NCBI RefSeq assembly: GCF_000276665.1
Contig: NW_004955402.1
Coordinates: forward strand, 6,117,121-6,181,120
DNA from: Chinchilla lanigera
Taxonomy: Eukaryota > Chordata > Mammalia > Rodentia > Chinchillidae
DNA: 64,000 nt
Direction: 5' to 3'
Shown: positions 11,405 to 22,559 of the stretch, piece by piece
Layout of the letters: each line of letters begins with the position of its first letter
Numbering within the stretch: the stretch's first letter is position 1
Program-made: the position numbers and the translations under genes
Notes under the pieces: model-generated
The model's input: the letters and a program-made list of their open reading frames with translations, nothing else
The model's database searches: none
What the model was told of the DNA's origin: nothing

Positions 11405-12125
11405 TGACCACCCCCTCAAACCTTTATTTTTTTTTAAAAGAGAATAAAAAATAAATAAAAATGATGCAGAATTTCAAAAGAAGATGATAGGAAATTGACA
11501 AAGGTTATTATATTGCATATTATCTTCAAAGCAGTTGCTCAGATTACCCAATATAAGCATTTAAAATTGATCAAACAATATAAGCACTAACTGTTCCTTT
11601 CAATGAACTAACAGAAATTAGTAGTACAATTATTTTAGCTATCTCGTGTAAGTATATATTTTCCTTCTTTTTTTCTCCTTTCCCTGATCCCATTTGTTCT
11701 TTCTTTTTGAGCAGTTTCTTTCCCTTTCCCCAATATTGTACCTTTGGATCTTATTTACTCTTTCAGTTTCTTACACTAGGGAGGAAATATGATATTTACA
11801 CATGTGTGTCTGATTTATTTCATGAGTATGGTCTGTGGTTGCATCAATTTATGTATAAAAGCCTCATGTTTTTCTTTGTTTTTTTTTTTGTTGTTGTTGT
11901 TTTTGGGGTTTTTGTTTGGTTTTGTTGTTGTTGTTTTTTTTTCCTGTACTGGGAATCGAACTCATGGCCTTGTGCTTACCAGGCAGGCACCATGCCACTG
12001 AGCTAAATTCCCAACCCCCTTATCTTTGTTTTTAGCTGAGTAATACTCCATTGTATAACAATGCCACATCTTTTTTGTCGGTTCTTCAACTGATGGGCAT
12101 TTGTGTTATTTCCAAAACTTAGTAG
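11405..12125 (-). mobile_element. L1 3' end, split by an ID SINE
   Basis: The minus-strand L1 3' end is marked by an A-rich tail (T-rich on this strand reading, near 11425-11462). The interval 11463-11640 is the reverse complement of the same 3'UTR seen in plus orientation at about 28740-28900, for example a TTGATCAATTTTA motif and a segment about amounts of AATTTCCTATCA. The section 12030-12120 (TAATACTCCATTGTATAACA) is the reverse of the L1 ORF2 C-terminal region. A later ID SINE at 11884-12019 interrupts it. Confidence 0.8.
11884..12019 (-). repeat. ID-type SINE
   Basis: On the plus strand a T/TTG-rich tract is followed by TGTACTGGGAATCGAACTCA, CAGGCAGGCACCATGCC, and TGAGCTAAATTCCCAACCCC, which is the reverse complement of the ID body. 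CTTTGTTTTT on both sides (near 11874 and 12024) fits a target-site duplication. It sits inside the L1 at 11405-12125 and is therefore younger. Confidence 0.9.
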
Positions 12126-12134
12126 CTTTTAAAA

Positions 12135-12665
12135 AAAACATTCATTCAAAACATTTATTTATTTTTTAATTAAATAAGTTTATTGGTACATTTTAGGTAT
12201 ACATAATAATCACATTCATCATAGGGAATTTGTACCTGTATATGATATAACTTGATTCTTTTTTGTCCAATTCCCCTTCCTTCCCTCCCATCCCTCCTCC
12301 CCACCTTATTTACAAAAGGTTTCCACTTTTTCCTTCTTTTCTCATCATTTTTTCTTCTCCTCTCTTTCCTTTCCCCTTCCCCCATTCCTAGTTCTCTTCC
12401 CATTTGAACATTTTCTCTCTATTTCACAATGTCTATTATACATTTGGTCCTTATATACAGTTCAGTTCCTCACACCAGAGAAACAATAATGCATTTACAC
12501 ATGTGCATCTGATTTATCTCACTTAAGGGTGTGGACTCAAGGTGCATCCATTTAGCTGCAATGTCTCAAGCTTATCCTTCTTTATAGCAGAGTAGTACTC
12601 CACTGTATAAAAAATACATCTTTTCATCATCAGTTAATGGGCCATCTCCAGAGCTTTTGAATATC
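12135..12665 (-). mobile_element. Second L1 3' end, same orientation
   Basis: A separate minus-strand L1 3' terminus: TTTAATTAAATAAGTTTATT at the tail end, a pyrimidine-rich 3'UTR (12270-12410), CACATGTGCATCTGATTTAT, then AGTAGTACTCCACTGTATAA from the ORF2 C-terminal region. It repeats the order of parts seen in the neighbouring L1 at 11405-12125, so two insertions lie head to tail. Confidence 0.8.
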
Positions 12666-12875
12666 CTGAGCTTTGGAAATACAGTGTCTATTTTTTAATA
12701 TTAGCATAAACAAGTCCTTTGTTATTTCTATTTCTCTGGAATAAAAAGCTATTCCCACAAAGCCAACATCAAAATAAGAAAAAGAAGAAAAGCCTGAACA
12801 GTGTGGTATTAGCCACAGTCTAACTGACCAGGACAAAGGCTGGATGACCTTTTTATTATATCTTCAGAAGTGAGC

Positions 12876-13260
12876 ATGACCGTCCCAGGGATGACCTTCC
12901 CTGACCACTATGGTAAACATCAATGTGTCAGTACAGTGCAGACTACCAGCCTCCTACCAGCCACAGGTGTGCCCACTGTGAAGGCCTGATGCAGCTGGAT
13001 TACCCTGGCCAAGGTGATCAAGACACCCTTCCAGGTCAAGGGTTTTACCCTCCCATGGTAGGCTTTCCCCAGCAGAAACCCAGGACCATCCATGAACAGT
13101 ATGAAAACAAATTCATTGAGAACATTTTAGAAAAGTGCTTTCTAAAGCTGAAGTGCTCCTGTGTTGATACACTTGTCTTGACATCGTTGTGTAGTAGTTG
13201 TGGACATCACAGCAACCAAGAGGGAATCAGAGTGTAGTAAAGGAGGATGGCAACTCTGCA
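12876..13260 (+). pseudogene. Coding-like tract, possible processed pseudogene
   Basis: The 104-codon ORF at 12923-13237 contains GFYPPMVGFPQQKP and IHEQYENKFIENILEK, while a second frame just upstream reads MTVPGMTFPDHYGKHQC. Local GC content is higher than in its surroundings, and an AATAAA motif follows at about 13375. This could be a frameshifted retrocopy, but I do not recognise a parent protein and see no poly(A) tail or target duplication. Chance ORF remains possible. Confidence 0.25.
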
Positions 13261-13539
13261 AAAAGTAACACAGAATGGGTTAAAGCTGACAGTAAATTTT
13301 AGTAGATTTTCTTTTTATTTCTCTATCGTTTGAAAATACAAATGTTGCACTGGAGATAAAAGTAATTTTGCCACAATAAACATCTTTGTGGAGTTTATTT
13401 ATTTGTCCATTTATACATTTAACATATACAATTCATTACAGTTAGTACACTGAAAAATATTTGAGCTCTATAACCGTAAGTTTATAATTCTATCTGACTA
13501 ATATCGAAGTATCCTGTCTATGTTGAAGATGGAGACATA

Positions 13540-13812
13540 TCTAAATAAGAATATGGTGATATAAATATATGAAAGACCAAAGGCAATACAAGACCGAAGG
13601 TAGCATTTTCAATTAATGGTGTTGGGACAACTGTATTTACACATGCAAAAAGAGTATAGATAAGAATTTTACATTCAACAAAATGGATGAAAGTGTTAAA
13701 TATAAAACTAAAAATTATAAAACTCCTAGAAGATAATACAGGAAAAATTCTAGTTGATCTTAAGTACGGTAATGACTTTTTAATGATACCAAAGACATGA
13801 TCCATGGAAAAA
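13540..13812 (+). mobile_element. L1 ORF2 fragment
   Basis: Contains GGTGTTGGGACAACTGTATT, a 'cacatgcaaaaagagta' phrase, AAAATTATAAAACTCCTAGA and ATGATACCAAAGACATGATC. This is the plus-strand L1 ORF2 region upstream of the C-terminal domain. It stops where the MaLR LTR begins at about 13815, so the LTR either truncated it or inserted within it. Stops break the frame. Confidence 0.75.
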
Positions 13813-13814
13813 TA

Positions 13815-14162
13815 CTGGTTGGAATAAGTGTCGCCCAAAGGCTTAGGTATTAAAGGCCTGACCCCTAGCTCCTGGAACTATTGGGAGAGGAAGGGTGGAG
13901 TATTTGAGAGGTGGTGACTAGTGGCAGGAAGTGAGGTCACTGAGGGCATGGCTTTGGAGAGGATTGTGGGACTCTGGTCTCGGCCTCATCCTCTCTCTTT
14001 TACATGCCAGCCATTAGTGAATAAATTTACTCAACCATGCTTTCCCTGCTGTGATAGGGCTGCCTTACCACACCTCTGAAACTGCGAGCAAAATAAACCT
14101 TACTTTTACTAAGTTGTTTATCTCATGCATTTGTGACAGCAACAGGAAGCTGACTAATATGT
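13815..14162 (+). mobile_element. MaLR-type LTR
   Basis: Contains CGCCCAAAGGCTTAGGTATT, AACTATTGGGAGAGGAAGGG, CATGGCTTTGGAGAGGATTG, TCATCCTCTCTCTTTTACAT, and ends GAGCAAAATAAACCTTACTT with GAAGCTGACTAATATG. The layout resembles rodent MaLR (ORR1/MT-like) LTRs. It is solo. Confidence 0.8.
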
Positions 14163-14164
14163 AG

Positions 14165-16010
14165 GCTCAGTTACAGTTAAAAGTTTAAGCGGAAACTCAA
14201 GTTTATCCACTTCTACTTCAATGTGGTTCTCTTAGAGGGAAAACAGAAGGAAGAGAGAAGAAGGAAATGATGGGAGGCAAAGAGGTTGAAATTAAAGGTG
14301 CCATGAACCGAAGTAGAATTTCTTATGGGAAGAAACCATGCTTTATATCACACTTCAGAGTTGGCTAATATCTAAAGACTGCTGAAAGGATATTTATTGG
14401 CTAAAATTATAAGTTTATATGTGCAAGAATCCTCTGTTTCCAGTGAACATTGCAACCCTCTGACAGTGAACTGTGCAGTGCTATCCAGACAGAGGAGTGG
14501 AAGGAAATTCACCATGTAAGTCACACAAGATATTCCATATGCTTCAAACATTACTGCATTACTGTAATACATTGATAAGAGTGGATTGCAAAACTGTCAT
14601 TTAAAAAATGTGTTTTTGCAATTAGAAAAATTCCATCTTGGTCATTTGTTTTCAATGTGTTTATTATTTCAGGGATGATACTCAACTTGTTTTCTGCAAA
14701 TTTTACAACCTTCTAGAATACAGATAATTGATATTTTCCCACACAGTGGAGTTCTTTGAAAAAGGTTGTATTAAAGGCACTTAGGTTGTGCCTAAGCTGG
14801 GTTGATTGTTTCAACATGAGTTAGTATTTTATAGTTTTGTTTGTGTAATCTATAAACTATTTATTAGTTATTAAAAAAGGAGATTTCCCTGCTTCTCTTA
14901 GTAATGTAAATTTTACATTTACTGGGAAATCTCTCTCCTAAATTATTCCCTGGATGTGACTTAAAAAATTACAGAAGATCCATTGGTTTAATTAGTTTGC
15001 TAGAAGTCTTTTAGTGCACTGATGGAAGAAGGAAACAACACCGCAGGGCAGCATCCAGGCCTGGCATTCAGCAGCAGTTCGGGGAGCAGTGGTGTGCGGA
15101 GGATATGTAAGTGAATTCCTCCAGCGATGGTGGATGCAGGAGGACAGGCTCCTGTGCTTGTCAAGGAACCACCAGTTCAGTGGGAAAAGATGGAAAAGAA
15201 ATGAATATCAGAAGGAGGTAAATGTAGGATTGAGAGAATGAGTAGAAAAAAATCAGGAAATAAAAGATAATGCACGAGTATTCTGAAAGTCTTAATGAAC
15301 CTTCAGCAGCGAAGAAGAGTATTTTACTGATTTTCATTAACTCTGGGATTTTCCAAACCATCTAATCTAAGTGACAAATCCCCATGCTTAAATGTCCTCT
15401 AGCAGTGGCTTCAGTGGAACACAAACAATGTCTGTCTTTATAAAGCTGCCTGAAGTTATTCTGTTAAATCGCCAAGTAGGGAACCATCATTCTAGTATCT
15501 TGATACTAACGAGTCTGATACCAAACTCCCCCACTGGCAGAGACCTAGATTCTGGTGAGGCCTCACATGCTGTCCATGGACGACTCTGCCATGTGGACTG
15601 CTTTTATGATCCTGAGTGGCTGTTTCCTTGTGATGTTTCAATTCATTCATCCCTGTTCTAGGCACAAAACCACACAATGCAGGTTTAATCTTTGTGAAGA
15701 CTGAATCACCAGACAGCTCCTCATCTGTCACGACTGGACCCATAGTGATATTATACTTGCATGAAGTGTTCAAAAGCTCTGTCTGGGCAGGTGAGGGGTC
15801 AGGTATCAACTCAAATTGTGAGAATATTCACAATTTGTTGCTAAGTTTGAGAAAAAATAGTAGCATACCATTACTACTACTACCATTACCAACTTAAAAA
15901 ACAGAAATAGATAACTGTTCTTGAGTTAGGTTCTCATCACCATCCTGTATCCTTTACCAATTTGCTCAGGGAGAAAGAGTCATTATTAATGCCCACTGCT
16001 TTCATACAGA
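14165..16010. other. Mostly unassigned sequence
   Basis: No gene is recognisable. A short inverted repeat (AGGCAC and GTGCCT) lies near 14775-14793. The stretch around 15040-15170 is more GC-rich and carries a donor-like GTAAGTG near 15106, but there is no supporting acceptor or open frame, so I do not call an exon. Confidence 0.4.
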
Positions 16011-16017
16011 AGTATGT

Positions 16018-16090
16018 GAGGGGTTGACAAGTGGTGATCATCTTGTAACATCCAGCTGAACTGAATCAGTGTGGTGCTGGGTGTGGAAAA
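16018..16090 (+). repeat. Head fragment of the 22.6-kb LTR-like family
   Basis: CCAGCTGAACTGAATCAGTG and GTGGTGCTGGGTGTGG match the first part of the element at 22646-23537 and its reverse copy at 40636-41376. Only about 70 bp are present before MaLR sequence starts. Confidence 0.6.
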
Positions 16091-16104
16091 GTAGAACTAT
16101 GTGA

Positions 16105-16453
16105 CTCAGCAGGCAGCCAGGTTGCTTACTTTGCATTCACCCTGAGCCTGTGCAAGAGGAGGGCATGGAGATTATGTGAGGGCTACACACCCCATGGGTG
16201 GGAGTTACCTGCTTACAATATAAGGGAGGGAGAGAGGCTTGCTCCTCTCTGCCACTCCTCCCTTTTACTCTTGTTGCCTTTGCTGTTTTCTGCCACCATG
16301 AACGTTTGCCCTCTGCAATGTGCCACTCTGCCTTGGAGTCAGCCAAGTATGGACTGAAACTTCCACAAATATAAGCTAAATAAACCTGACCTTCCTTCAT
16401 TTGGGGCATTGGGTACTTTGTCTCAGCAATGAAAGAAAAGTAACTAAGACAGC
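16105..16453 (+). mobile_element. MaLR-type LTR
   Basis: Shares CACCCTGAGCCTGTGCAA and the 'gagggcatg.agatt' phrase with the LTR at 7700-8075. It ends with ATAAGCTAAATAAACCTGAC, GTCTCAGCAATGAAAGAAAA and GTAACTAAGACA. It is a solo LTR without internal sequence. Confidence 0.8.
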
Positions 16454-16489
16454 ATATATCCACCTTTACCAAACATGATATTTTCTTTC

Positions 16490-16790
16490 ACTACCCTAAA
16501 AATCTCGCATGCTTTGCCTGGTCATCCTCTCTCCCCATCAGATCCTGGAAACCAGTGATCTTTTTTACTATATCCATAGTTTTGTCTCTTTTAGAATGTC
16601 ATATATTTGGAAACATACAGTATGTCGCGTTTTCAGATTGGATTCTTTCACATATAATATGAATTTCAAGTTTCCTTCCTCCCTGTGTTTTCATAATCTG
16701 ACAGATCATTTCTTTTTAACACTCAATAATATTCCATTGTCTGGATGGACTACTCATTTATCCACTCATGGAAGCCAGAGAAACGTGAAA
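16490..16790 (-). mobile_element. Old L1 3' region fragment
   Basis: ATATTTGGAAACATACAGTA, CAATAATATTCCATTGTCTG and GACTACTCATTTATCCACTC are the reverse complement of the L1 3' ORF2/UTR segment that describes 'ttccattgt.tggatg.ac.catttatcc'. It is strongly diverged. Confidence 0.65.
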
Positions 16791-16799
16791 TCTAACTCT

Positions 16800-17550
16800 G
16801 ATTTAACCTCTCAGGTTAATCTGTGAATTTGCTAATGGTTAAATCGGATCAAGAACCATTAAGGCTTTATATATTATTAGCATACCTTCAAAAGAAAATG
16901 CATATGTTGACAATGTTTGTGGGTTTTTTGTTAAAATACAAACAGAAACCTTAGTATAAAATGACTATTGTATAACGTGAGTGTACTGATTTCCTTAGCT
17001 CAGGTGGGCCCTTCCTGTGTGAAGAATGCTCATACTGGCTCCATTACAGCAAAACTATACTGAGACATGTTGTATTCACTGCTGTACTGTGTGACCTCTT
17101 TTTAAAAATTCTGTGAACTTGGCCCATAAACTTGAGATTGTATAGAGAGATATGTATTCCTTCTCTTTGTATTTACACATAACATATCTGAAACCTTTGG
17201 AAGTCAGAGTTCAAGATGGGGTGATGTTTCTATCTTCTTTACTCCTCTCCTGGGTATTGCTCCACGGGTACATACATAACTGCTGATGTGTATGTATTCA
17301 GAGCGGTCCTTGGTACACTCCTGCACTGCTCACATAATACCATATCCTCCCTGTTGTCTAACTGGCAACATTACAGTGGGGACAAGATGACTCCTACTAA
17401 CATGGTCTTTTCCCAAGACTGGTGTCGGACTCCATTCTCATTCCCCAGTTGTGCTTTGCAGGGGTTGAATTCTGCAACTCAGTGTTTCCTCCTGGTGTGA
17501 ATTCTTATTTATAATGACATGAATCAAAGTTTACTCCTCAAAATATTTCA
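16800..17550. other. Unassigned sequence
   Basis: AT-rich DNA in which I recognise neither a repeat nor a gene. Confidence 0.35.
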
Positions 17551-17554
17551 TGAG

Positions 17555-17915
17555 TACAGTATTTTATTGGCCAGTTTTCCCACCACTGAACAAAATACTT
17601 TACACTCATGACTTTAAAAAGGAGAGGCTTAATTGGCTCATGGTTTCGGAGGGATCAGTCCATTGTCAGCTGGCTGCAAGGCAGAAACACCGTGATGGAG
17701 AGGCATGGCAAAAGCAAGCTGCTCACGTTGTGGTGGCTGGAGAGCAGAGCAGGAGGGAAGACATCAGAGAGGAAGGGACAAGGGACCAGATACAGATCCC
17801 AAGGTCATGCTCCATGAACCACCCAGACGCATCCAGAAATGTGCTTTACTAATCCCCTAGGCAACTCCTGAGCCAATCAAATTGACAATTAAGCTTACCC
17901 ATCACCAGAATAGAA
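17555..17915 (-). mobile_element. MaLR-type LTR
   Basis: The reverse-complemented LTR shows CTGAACAAAATACTTTACAC, AAAAGGAGAGGCTTAATTGG, CTCATGGTTTCGGAGGGATC, AGGCAGAAACACCGTGATGG, and GTGCTTTACTAATCCCCTAG. It is collinear with the copy at 52838-53195, so both belong to one subfamily. Confidence 0.8.
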
Positions 17916-17919
17916 TACT

Positions 17920-19200
17920 ATTACAAATAGTAATTTTTCTAATATTACTAATGTGAGTATTTTTGTGGCTTAAAAAATTCTAACACTTCAGAAATTAACT
18001 AGAGGAATATGCTGGGTGGAAAATGCCAGTGTGGGAAGGCAACAAAATGCTGTTCAAGGCAGCAATGAGAACAAACACCTGAAATAGTAAAATATCTATC
18101 TGTATGCATGGCTGGTGAAACAAGTATCTTTTCCAAACGGATTCTTGCTAAAATGCTACAAATAAAATGGACATGAAATATTTAATGTGTAAATGCTCAG
18201 TTGAAAGCAACTAGAGAATTTGGAAGAAAAGTCAGGTATCACTACAATCTATAATTGATCACTAAAAGAACGCCATATTTTAATGTATTTTCCCTGAAAG
18301 TGTAATAATCATTGGTCCTCTGAAGTGGGTTGTTAACTATTGGATAAATGTGCTTGTTAGGATTTCCTCTAAAAGAGGATTATAGAATGAATATTTTCTG
18401 AAACAAGAAAAGGACAACCTGTCCAAAAATCTGTGTTCCTAGTAGATTCAAAGAATAGCAGTAGTGTATTTTAAACATCCTTGAGTTATCCAAAGTGTAT
18501 ATTTTGGTGTGGTATGCTTTGCTCATGCTACTAACATTTTTCCTGTATTTTCTGGAAAAACACTAGAGAAAAAGCCTCTAAAATGTGGACGACTGAGATG
18601 GACAGTTAACTGATAATATGAATATGTGGTCAGTGAGATTTAGCTAAAACACTTTTTAAAAACTGAATTATTTTTCATTGACTGAAAAATAATTTTCTGA
18701 GGTATTTCACATAAGTTATAATATGTGAGAGGCATTCATCAGATTGAAATGTTTTTTTCCTTCTAATACAAATTGTAAAGTTGATTTTGTTTCATGTTCA
18801 GCAAAGCATAGTAATACAGCCTCCAGAGATACAGAAAAAGAGAATCCAATTTATTAATTTGCTAATGTAGATATATCAGCTTGTAAGCTTCATAATTTCA
18901 TGTTGTACCTTTGCTTAAATTTGTTTTGCCAGCATTTTTCCTTGTGTGTGCTTGTGAGATAAATGGTACCAGATTGAAGGGCAGTTTAGGGCAGGAAGAC
19001 TACTGCACTCTGTCTCATAGACATTGGATAGCACAGGGTATCGCCATAATTTTTGGTTCTTTGTCATCCTGGAGACCCAGCTCAAGCCTCACCATATCTG
19101 GAGACCTTAAAGGACTTTGTAATTCTGCTTTCACTACTATGGTTATTTTCAAAATTTTAAATTAAATATTCCTGGATATATTTACAAATTTTCAAAAGTG
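17920..19200. other. AT-rich unassigned sequence
   Basis: No gene or young repeat is visible. The composition is strongly AT-rich, and ORFs are short. Confidence 0.4.
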
Positions 19201-19205
19201 ACATA

Positions 19206-19300
19206 GGGCGCCAGGGTTTAGCAGCTCAATGATAGAGTGCTTGCCTACAATGCATGAGGCCGTGGGTTCAGCTCCCAACACCTCAAAAGCAAAAATCCAT
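19206..19300 (+). repeat. Older ID-like SINE
   Basis: GGGTTTAGCAGCTCAATGAT, GAGTGCTTGCCTACAATGCA and CCGTGGGTTCAGCTCCCAAC align to the A and B boxes of an ID element, but with the GCTTGCC form and CCCAACACC end rather than the GGTACC end of the younger copies. It is probably an older subfamily. Confidence 0.7.
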
Positions 19301-21570
19301 TTACCCTTTAAACAGTCACCTGTTGTTTACCCTCTCATTTTTGTCATTTACTCTTCTTTCTCCTTGTCTATATCTCCATCTTTCTATCTATCATCAATTT
19401 ATCACAAACAGTGATATTCATTTATATAACCATGGTACCGTTATCAACTTCATACATTTACACTGATGTAACATTTCAGTCTAACCTTCTGTCCAGATTC
19501 CAGTTTTGTCCCTTCACTTAATAAAGTCTGTTATAGCATAATTGTTCCTGCCAGTACTGGGTCCAATCTAGAGTCAGGTATTCTTTAGCTACCGTGATGC
19601 CTCAGCCTCCATTAAACAGAAAGGACCTTTTCTTTCCGCAGCTTTTCTTTCCTTTCTTAACACTGGCATTTTTGATAAAAACATTCTCAAGCCCTCTTTT
19701 CCCTTGGTAGAGTATTCAGCAGTTGGTTCTTATGTTGTTTCCTCACAATTAGACTGAGATTTGCCCTCATGGCCAAATGTAACCTTCTGAGGAGAGCACA
19801 GCTGGAAGCCCATGCTGTTCATCTATACCAGTATGACAGGTTACTGTCATGAGCCCATCAAAGTGTGACCTGACTTCTATAACTCACTTATGACTCCTAA
19901 GTAGTCTGTCAAAAGACCATATAGCCATCTTGGTCCTCATGACAATTCCACGCTACATTGAGTATCCATTGGCTGTTCTCCCATGATCCAATATTTATCA
20001 TGGTAAGTGCGAAAGGATGATTTTCCAATTCCAGCACTCCCTCCATAATTTCCTATCAGTTGGAACTCTTCCTTATCTACTTAATACGATATAGAATCAT
20101 AAAATTTATAACTCAATAAGTGCAATAGAATTGCTGACAGTTTCATTAGACTGCAAAGGAATTTGGAAACTGTAAATAAATAACTACTTTAGGTTTCATA
20201 TTTTCATCATTAACGGTTACCAACCACCACTCCTTTCACTCTCAGGAGATTCACTCCCCCACACAGTGAATCAGAGAACTTGGTAATATTGGCTGTGAAC
20301 AGCAACCTTCCCTCTCACCTTCCACGTACAGAGAAGTATATTTACATCTATACCTATTTATACCTGTGCTTCTCCACTTTCCTCAAATCACAAATGTCAA
20401 AGCAGCCTTACGCATGATCAGAGGAAAATGCTTTATCTGTTTTATTGCCCCTCTCCTCTCCTTCTCTTTTGTCCTGGTAAACCTCTGATGTGTAGAATTT
20501 GATTAGATACATACTTATGTCATGAAATACTCTCTGCACTGGTCTGTGCACGGCTCCTGTTGTCTTCTATTTCTATCTCTCTCTATTTCTATTTGTTTTG
20601 AGGTTATAAATTCCTTGAACTACCACAGGGATCTGTCAGTTTCCTCCCATCCTGAAGTTTTCTTGTCACACAGCCTTAGCATTGCTGTAGAGTGGGGCCA
20701 GCAGCAGGAGTTAGTTCTACCTCCGAGAAGGGGTCACAACCAGAGGCTCTACCCTGCACCCGTGACCGCCACCTCCTTGCACTTCTCCCACCAATGGCCC
20801 TTTTCCTCCTTCCTACCATCCACCTCTCCCTTTCCAGTAGTGTCCCTTTCATCTGCAAGTCTATTCGAATTTCTTCTATGTGGAAAAACCACTCTCCTCT
20901 TGTTTCTTCTTAAGGCAGCTGTCTGGCTTTTGTTTGCAGCCACCATCATTGAAATGTAACCAACAGACCCTCAACATAGTAAATCTGACTGTTCCCAGGA
21001 GAGCCCTGTGAAATCTTTCTGACTCTCACCTACAGTATTCATTTCTACATCCAATCAACACATTTAGTCATTTCCCTGGTACTGACTACTGTTCTGAGCA
21101 TCACAGAACTGTTCCTTTTCTGCAAGTCATTTTACTGGCTTCCTGACACTTCTCCCTGCGTTCTGTGGACCACTCTACTATATGCCATTTCTTCTGTCTG
21201 CTTCTCAAGAGTTCTAAGGATTTATCCTAGAGGTACTGTCATCCCTCATTGCCTGATTTTCTTGCATTGAACAAGTACCTCTTTCGTTGTTTTTGGACTT
21301 AATAAGCGCATATGTAACAATAACAGTTAAAATAGCCTCCAAGTCTCCAGACATGACCTCTCACTTGAGAAGAAAATCAGTCATAGAGTCACAGAGCTAT
21401 ATCATTACACGGGAAACTGCACAGATTGTCCTAAACCCTAATACTCATCTTTCTCCTACCTTCGTCACCTCAGAGGAATCCCTCAAGAAAACAAAGAAGT
21501 GTATACTCATTTTCTCTATTCCACAAATATTGATTCTTCCATCCCTCAACTTCGCTGAGTAATCCAGGAG
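19301..21570. other. Unassigned sequence with random ORFs
   Basis: The longest ORF here (20522-20959, 145 codons) is rich in Ser, Leu and Phe from pyrimidine-rich DNA and has overlapping ORFs on both strands, so I do not call it. No splice-site-bounded coding segment is apparent. Confidence 0.4.
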
Positions 21571-21574
21571 GTAC

Positions 21575-21785
21575 TTTAGCCCAGTGTTTTCCAATACTTC
21601 TGTGACCCTTAAAGTATTCTACACCCATGTTTGCTAAAGTAGCCACTAGACACATGTGACTTTGGAATACTTGACATATGGATTTTGTAGCTGAGAAATC
21701 TAATTTTAATTTTATTTCATTGAGATTAATTTATCACATTTGGCTGATGAGTACATTATCGGACAATTGTATACCATCATAACCC
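21575..21785 (+). mobile_element. Ancient DNA-transposon relic (probable)
   Basis: TAGCCACTAGACACATGTGA and an AATTTTAATTTTATTTCATT stretch resemble a widely dispersed eutherian repeat whose arms carry 'gccactagccacatgtgg'. Family is from memory and is uncertain. Confidence 0.4.
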
Positions 21786-21845
21786 AGAATATGCACATTC
21801 CATTTAATGCTGCAGTCGATGACATACAAAATCAACCTTTATGAA

Positions 21846-21957
21846 ACATAAAGGGGAAAAGGAAGAAGGGAGGGAGATAGAGAAGGAGACATGGTAGGAA
21901 AGAAGGAGAAGAAGAGGAAGAGGGGAGAAGCAGGGACAGAGAAAGGGAGGCAGGTGT
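21846..21957. repeat. Purine-rich low-complexity tract
   Basis: Over 100 bases of almost pure A/G on the plus strand (GGAAGAAGGGAGGGAGATAG and similar). It is expected to be polymorphic and could form triplex DNA. Confidence 0.85.
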
Positions 21958-22284
21958 TTTGGGGGAATATAATTGGTTAAACAGTAAAAGATGTCTCCTT
22001 TTATGGAACAGAATGATCTCTCTAGACCTTCTGCATTTTTATAGTGGTACATGAAATGCGGAAGGAAGAGGAGGCAGGAAGACCAGTGTTACCATGTTTG
22101 ACAGCAGGACACTGTTCCTCCAAGTGTCCATCACGTATAACTCACTGCTGCAAAGCTGGAGAGTAACCTTCAATCCTTCCCCTCCTTCATGACCACATAC
22201 TCATTCACTGAGTCTTGCCAACTCTACCTTCCGAATAATCTCCTCGTCTACATTCTCAACCTTTTCCTTACTATTTCCATTAAT

Positions 22285-22480
22285 TTTCTAGGGCCGCCAG
22301 AACTATGTAACACAGACCAGTGGCTTAAACAACAGAAATTTAATTTGTCACACTTCTGAAAGCTACCTTGGAAGTATCTTTTAATACTTAGATAGTGTCT
22401 AAGAGATACTATTAAAAGTGATGCCATTGACTTACATTTTAACCACCATGCCCCAAGTCCCTTTTCAACTTTGTCATCTC
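22285..22480 (-). mobile_element. MLT1/MaLR LTR fragment
   Basis: GGGCCGCCAGAACTATGTAA, CAGTGGCTTAAACAACAGAA and ATTTAATTTGTCACACTTCT are the reverse complement of an MLT1 LTR 3' end. The rest of the LTR is lost or too diverged to follow. Confidence 0.65.
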
Positions 22481-22559
22481 CTCCATTCAGATTTGATGTA
22501 TTTTCTTTAGAGTATTTCCACTAACCACATGTACAGTTAGAAGCAGCCTCCACTTACTT

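Noticed and set aside
14775..14793. Small hairpin (AGGCAC/GTGCCT) as a microRNA
   Set aside because: The stem is only six base pairs, well short of a precursor hairpin.
15090..15120. Possible splice donor GTAAGTG in a GC-richer block
   Set aside because: No acceptor or protein-like frame accompanies it; donor-like heptamers are frequent by chance.
20522..20959. 145-codon ORF with hydrophobic start
   Set aside because: The leucine, serine and phenylalanine content comes from pyrimidine-rich DNA, and other ORFs occupy both strands over the same bases.
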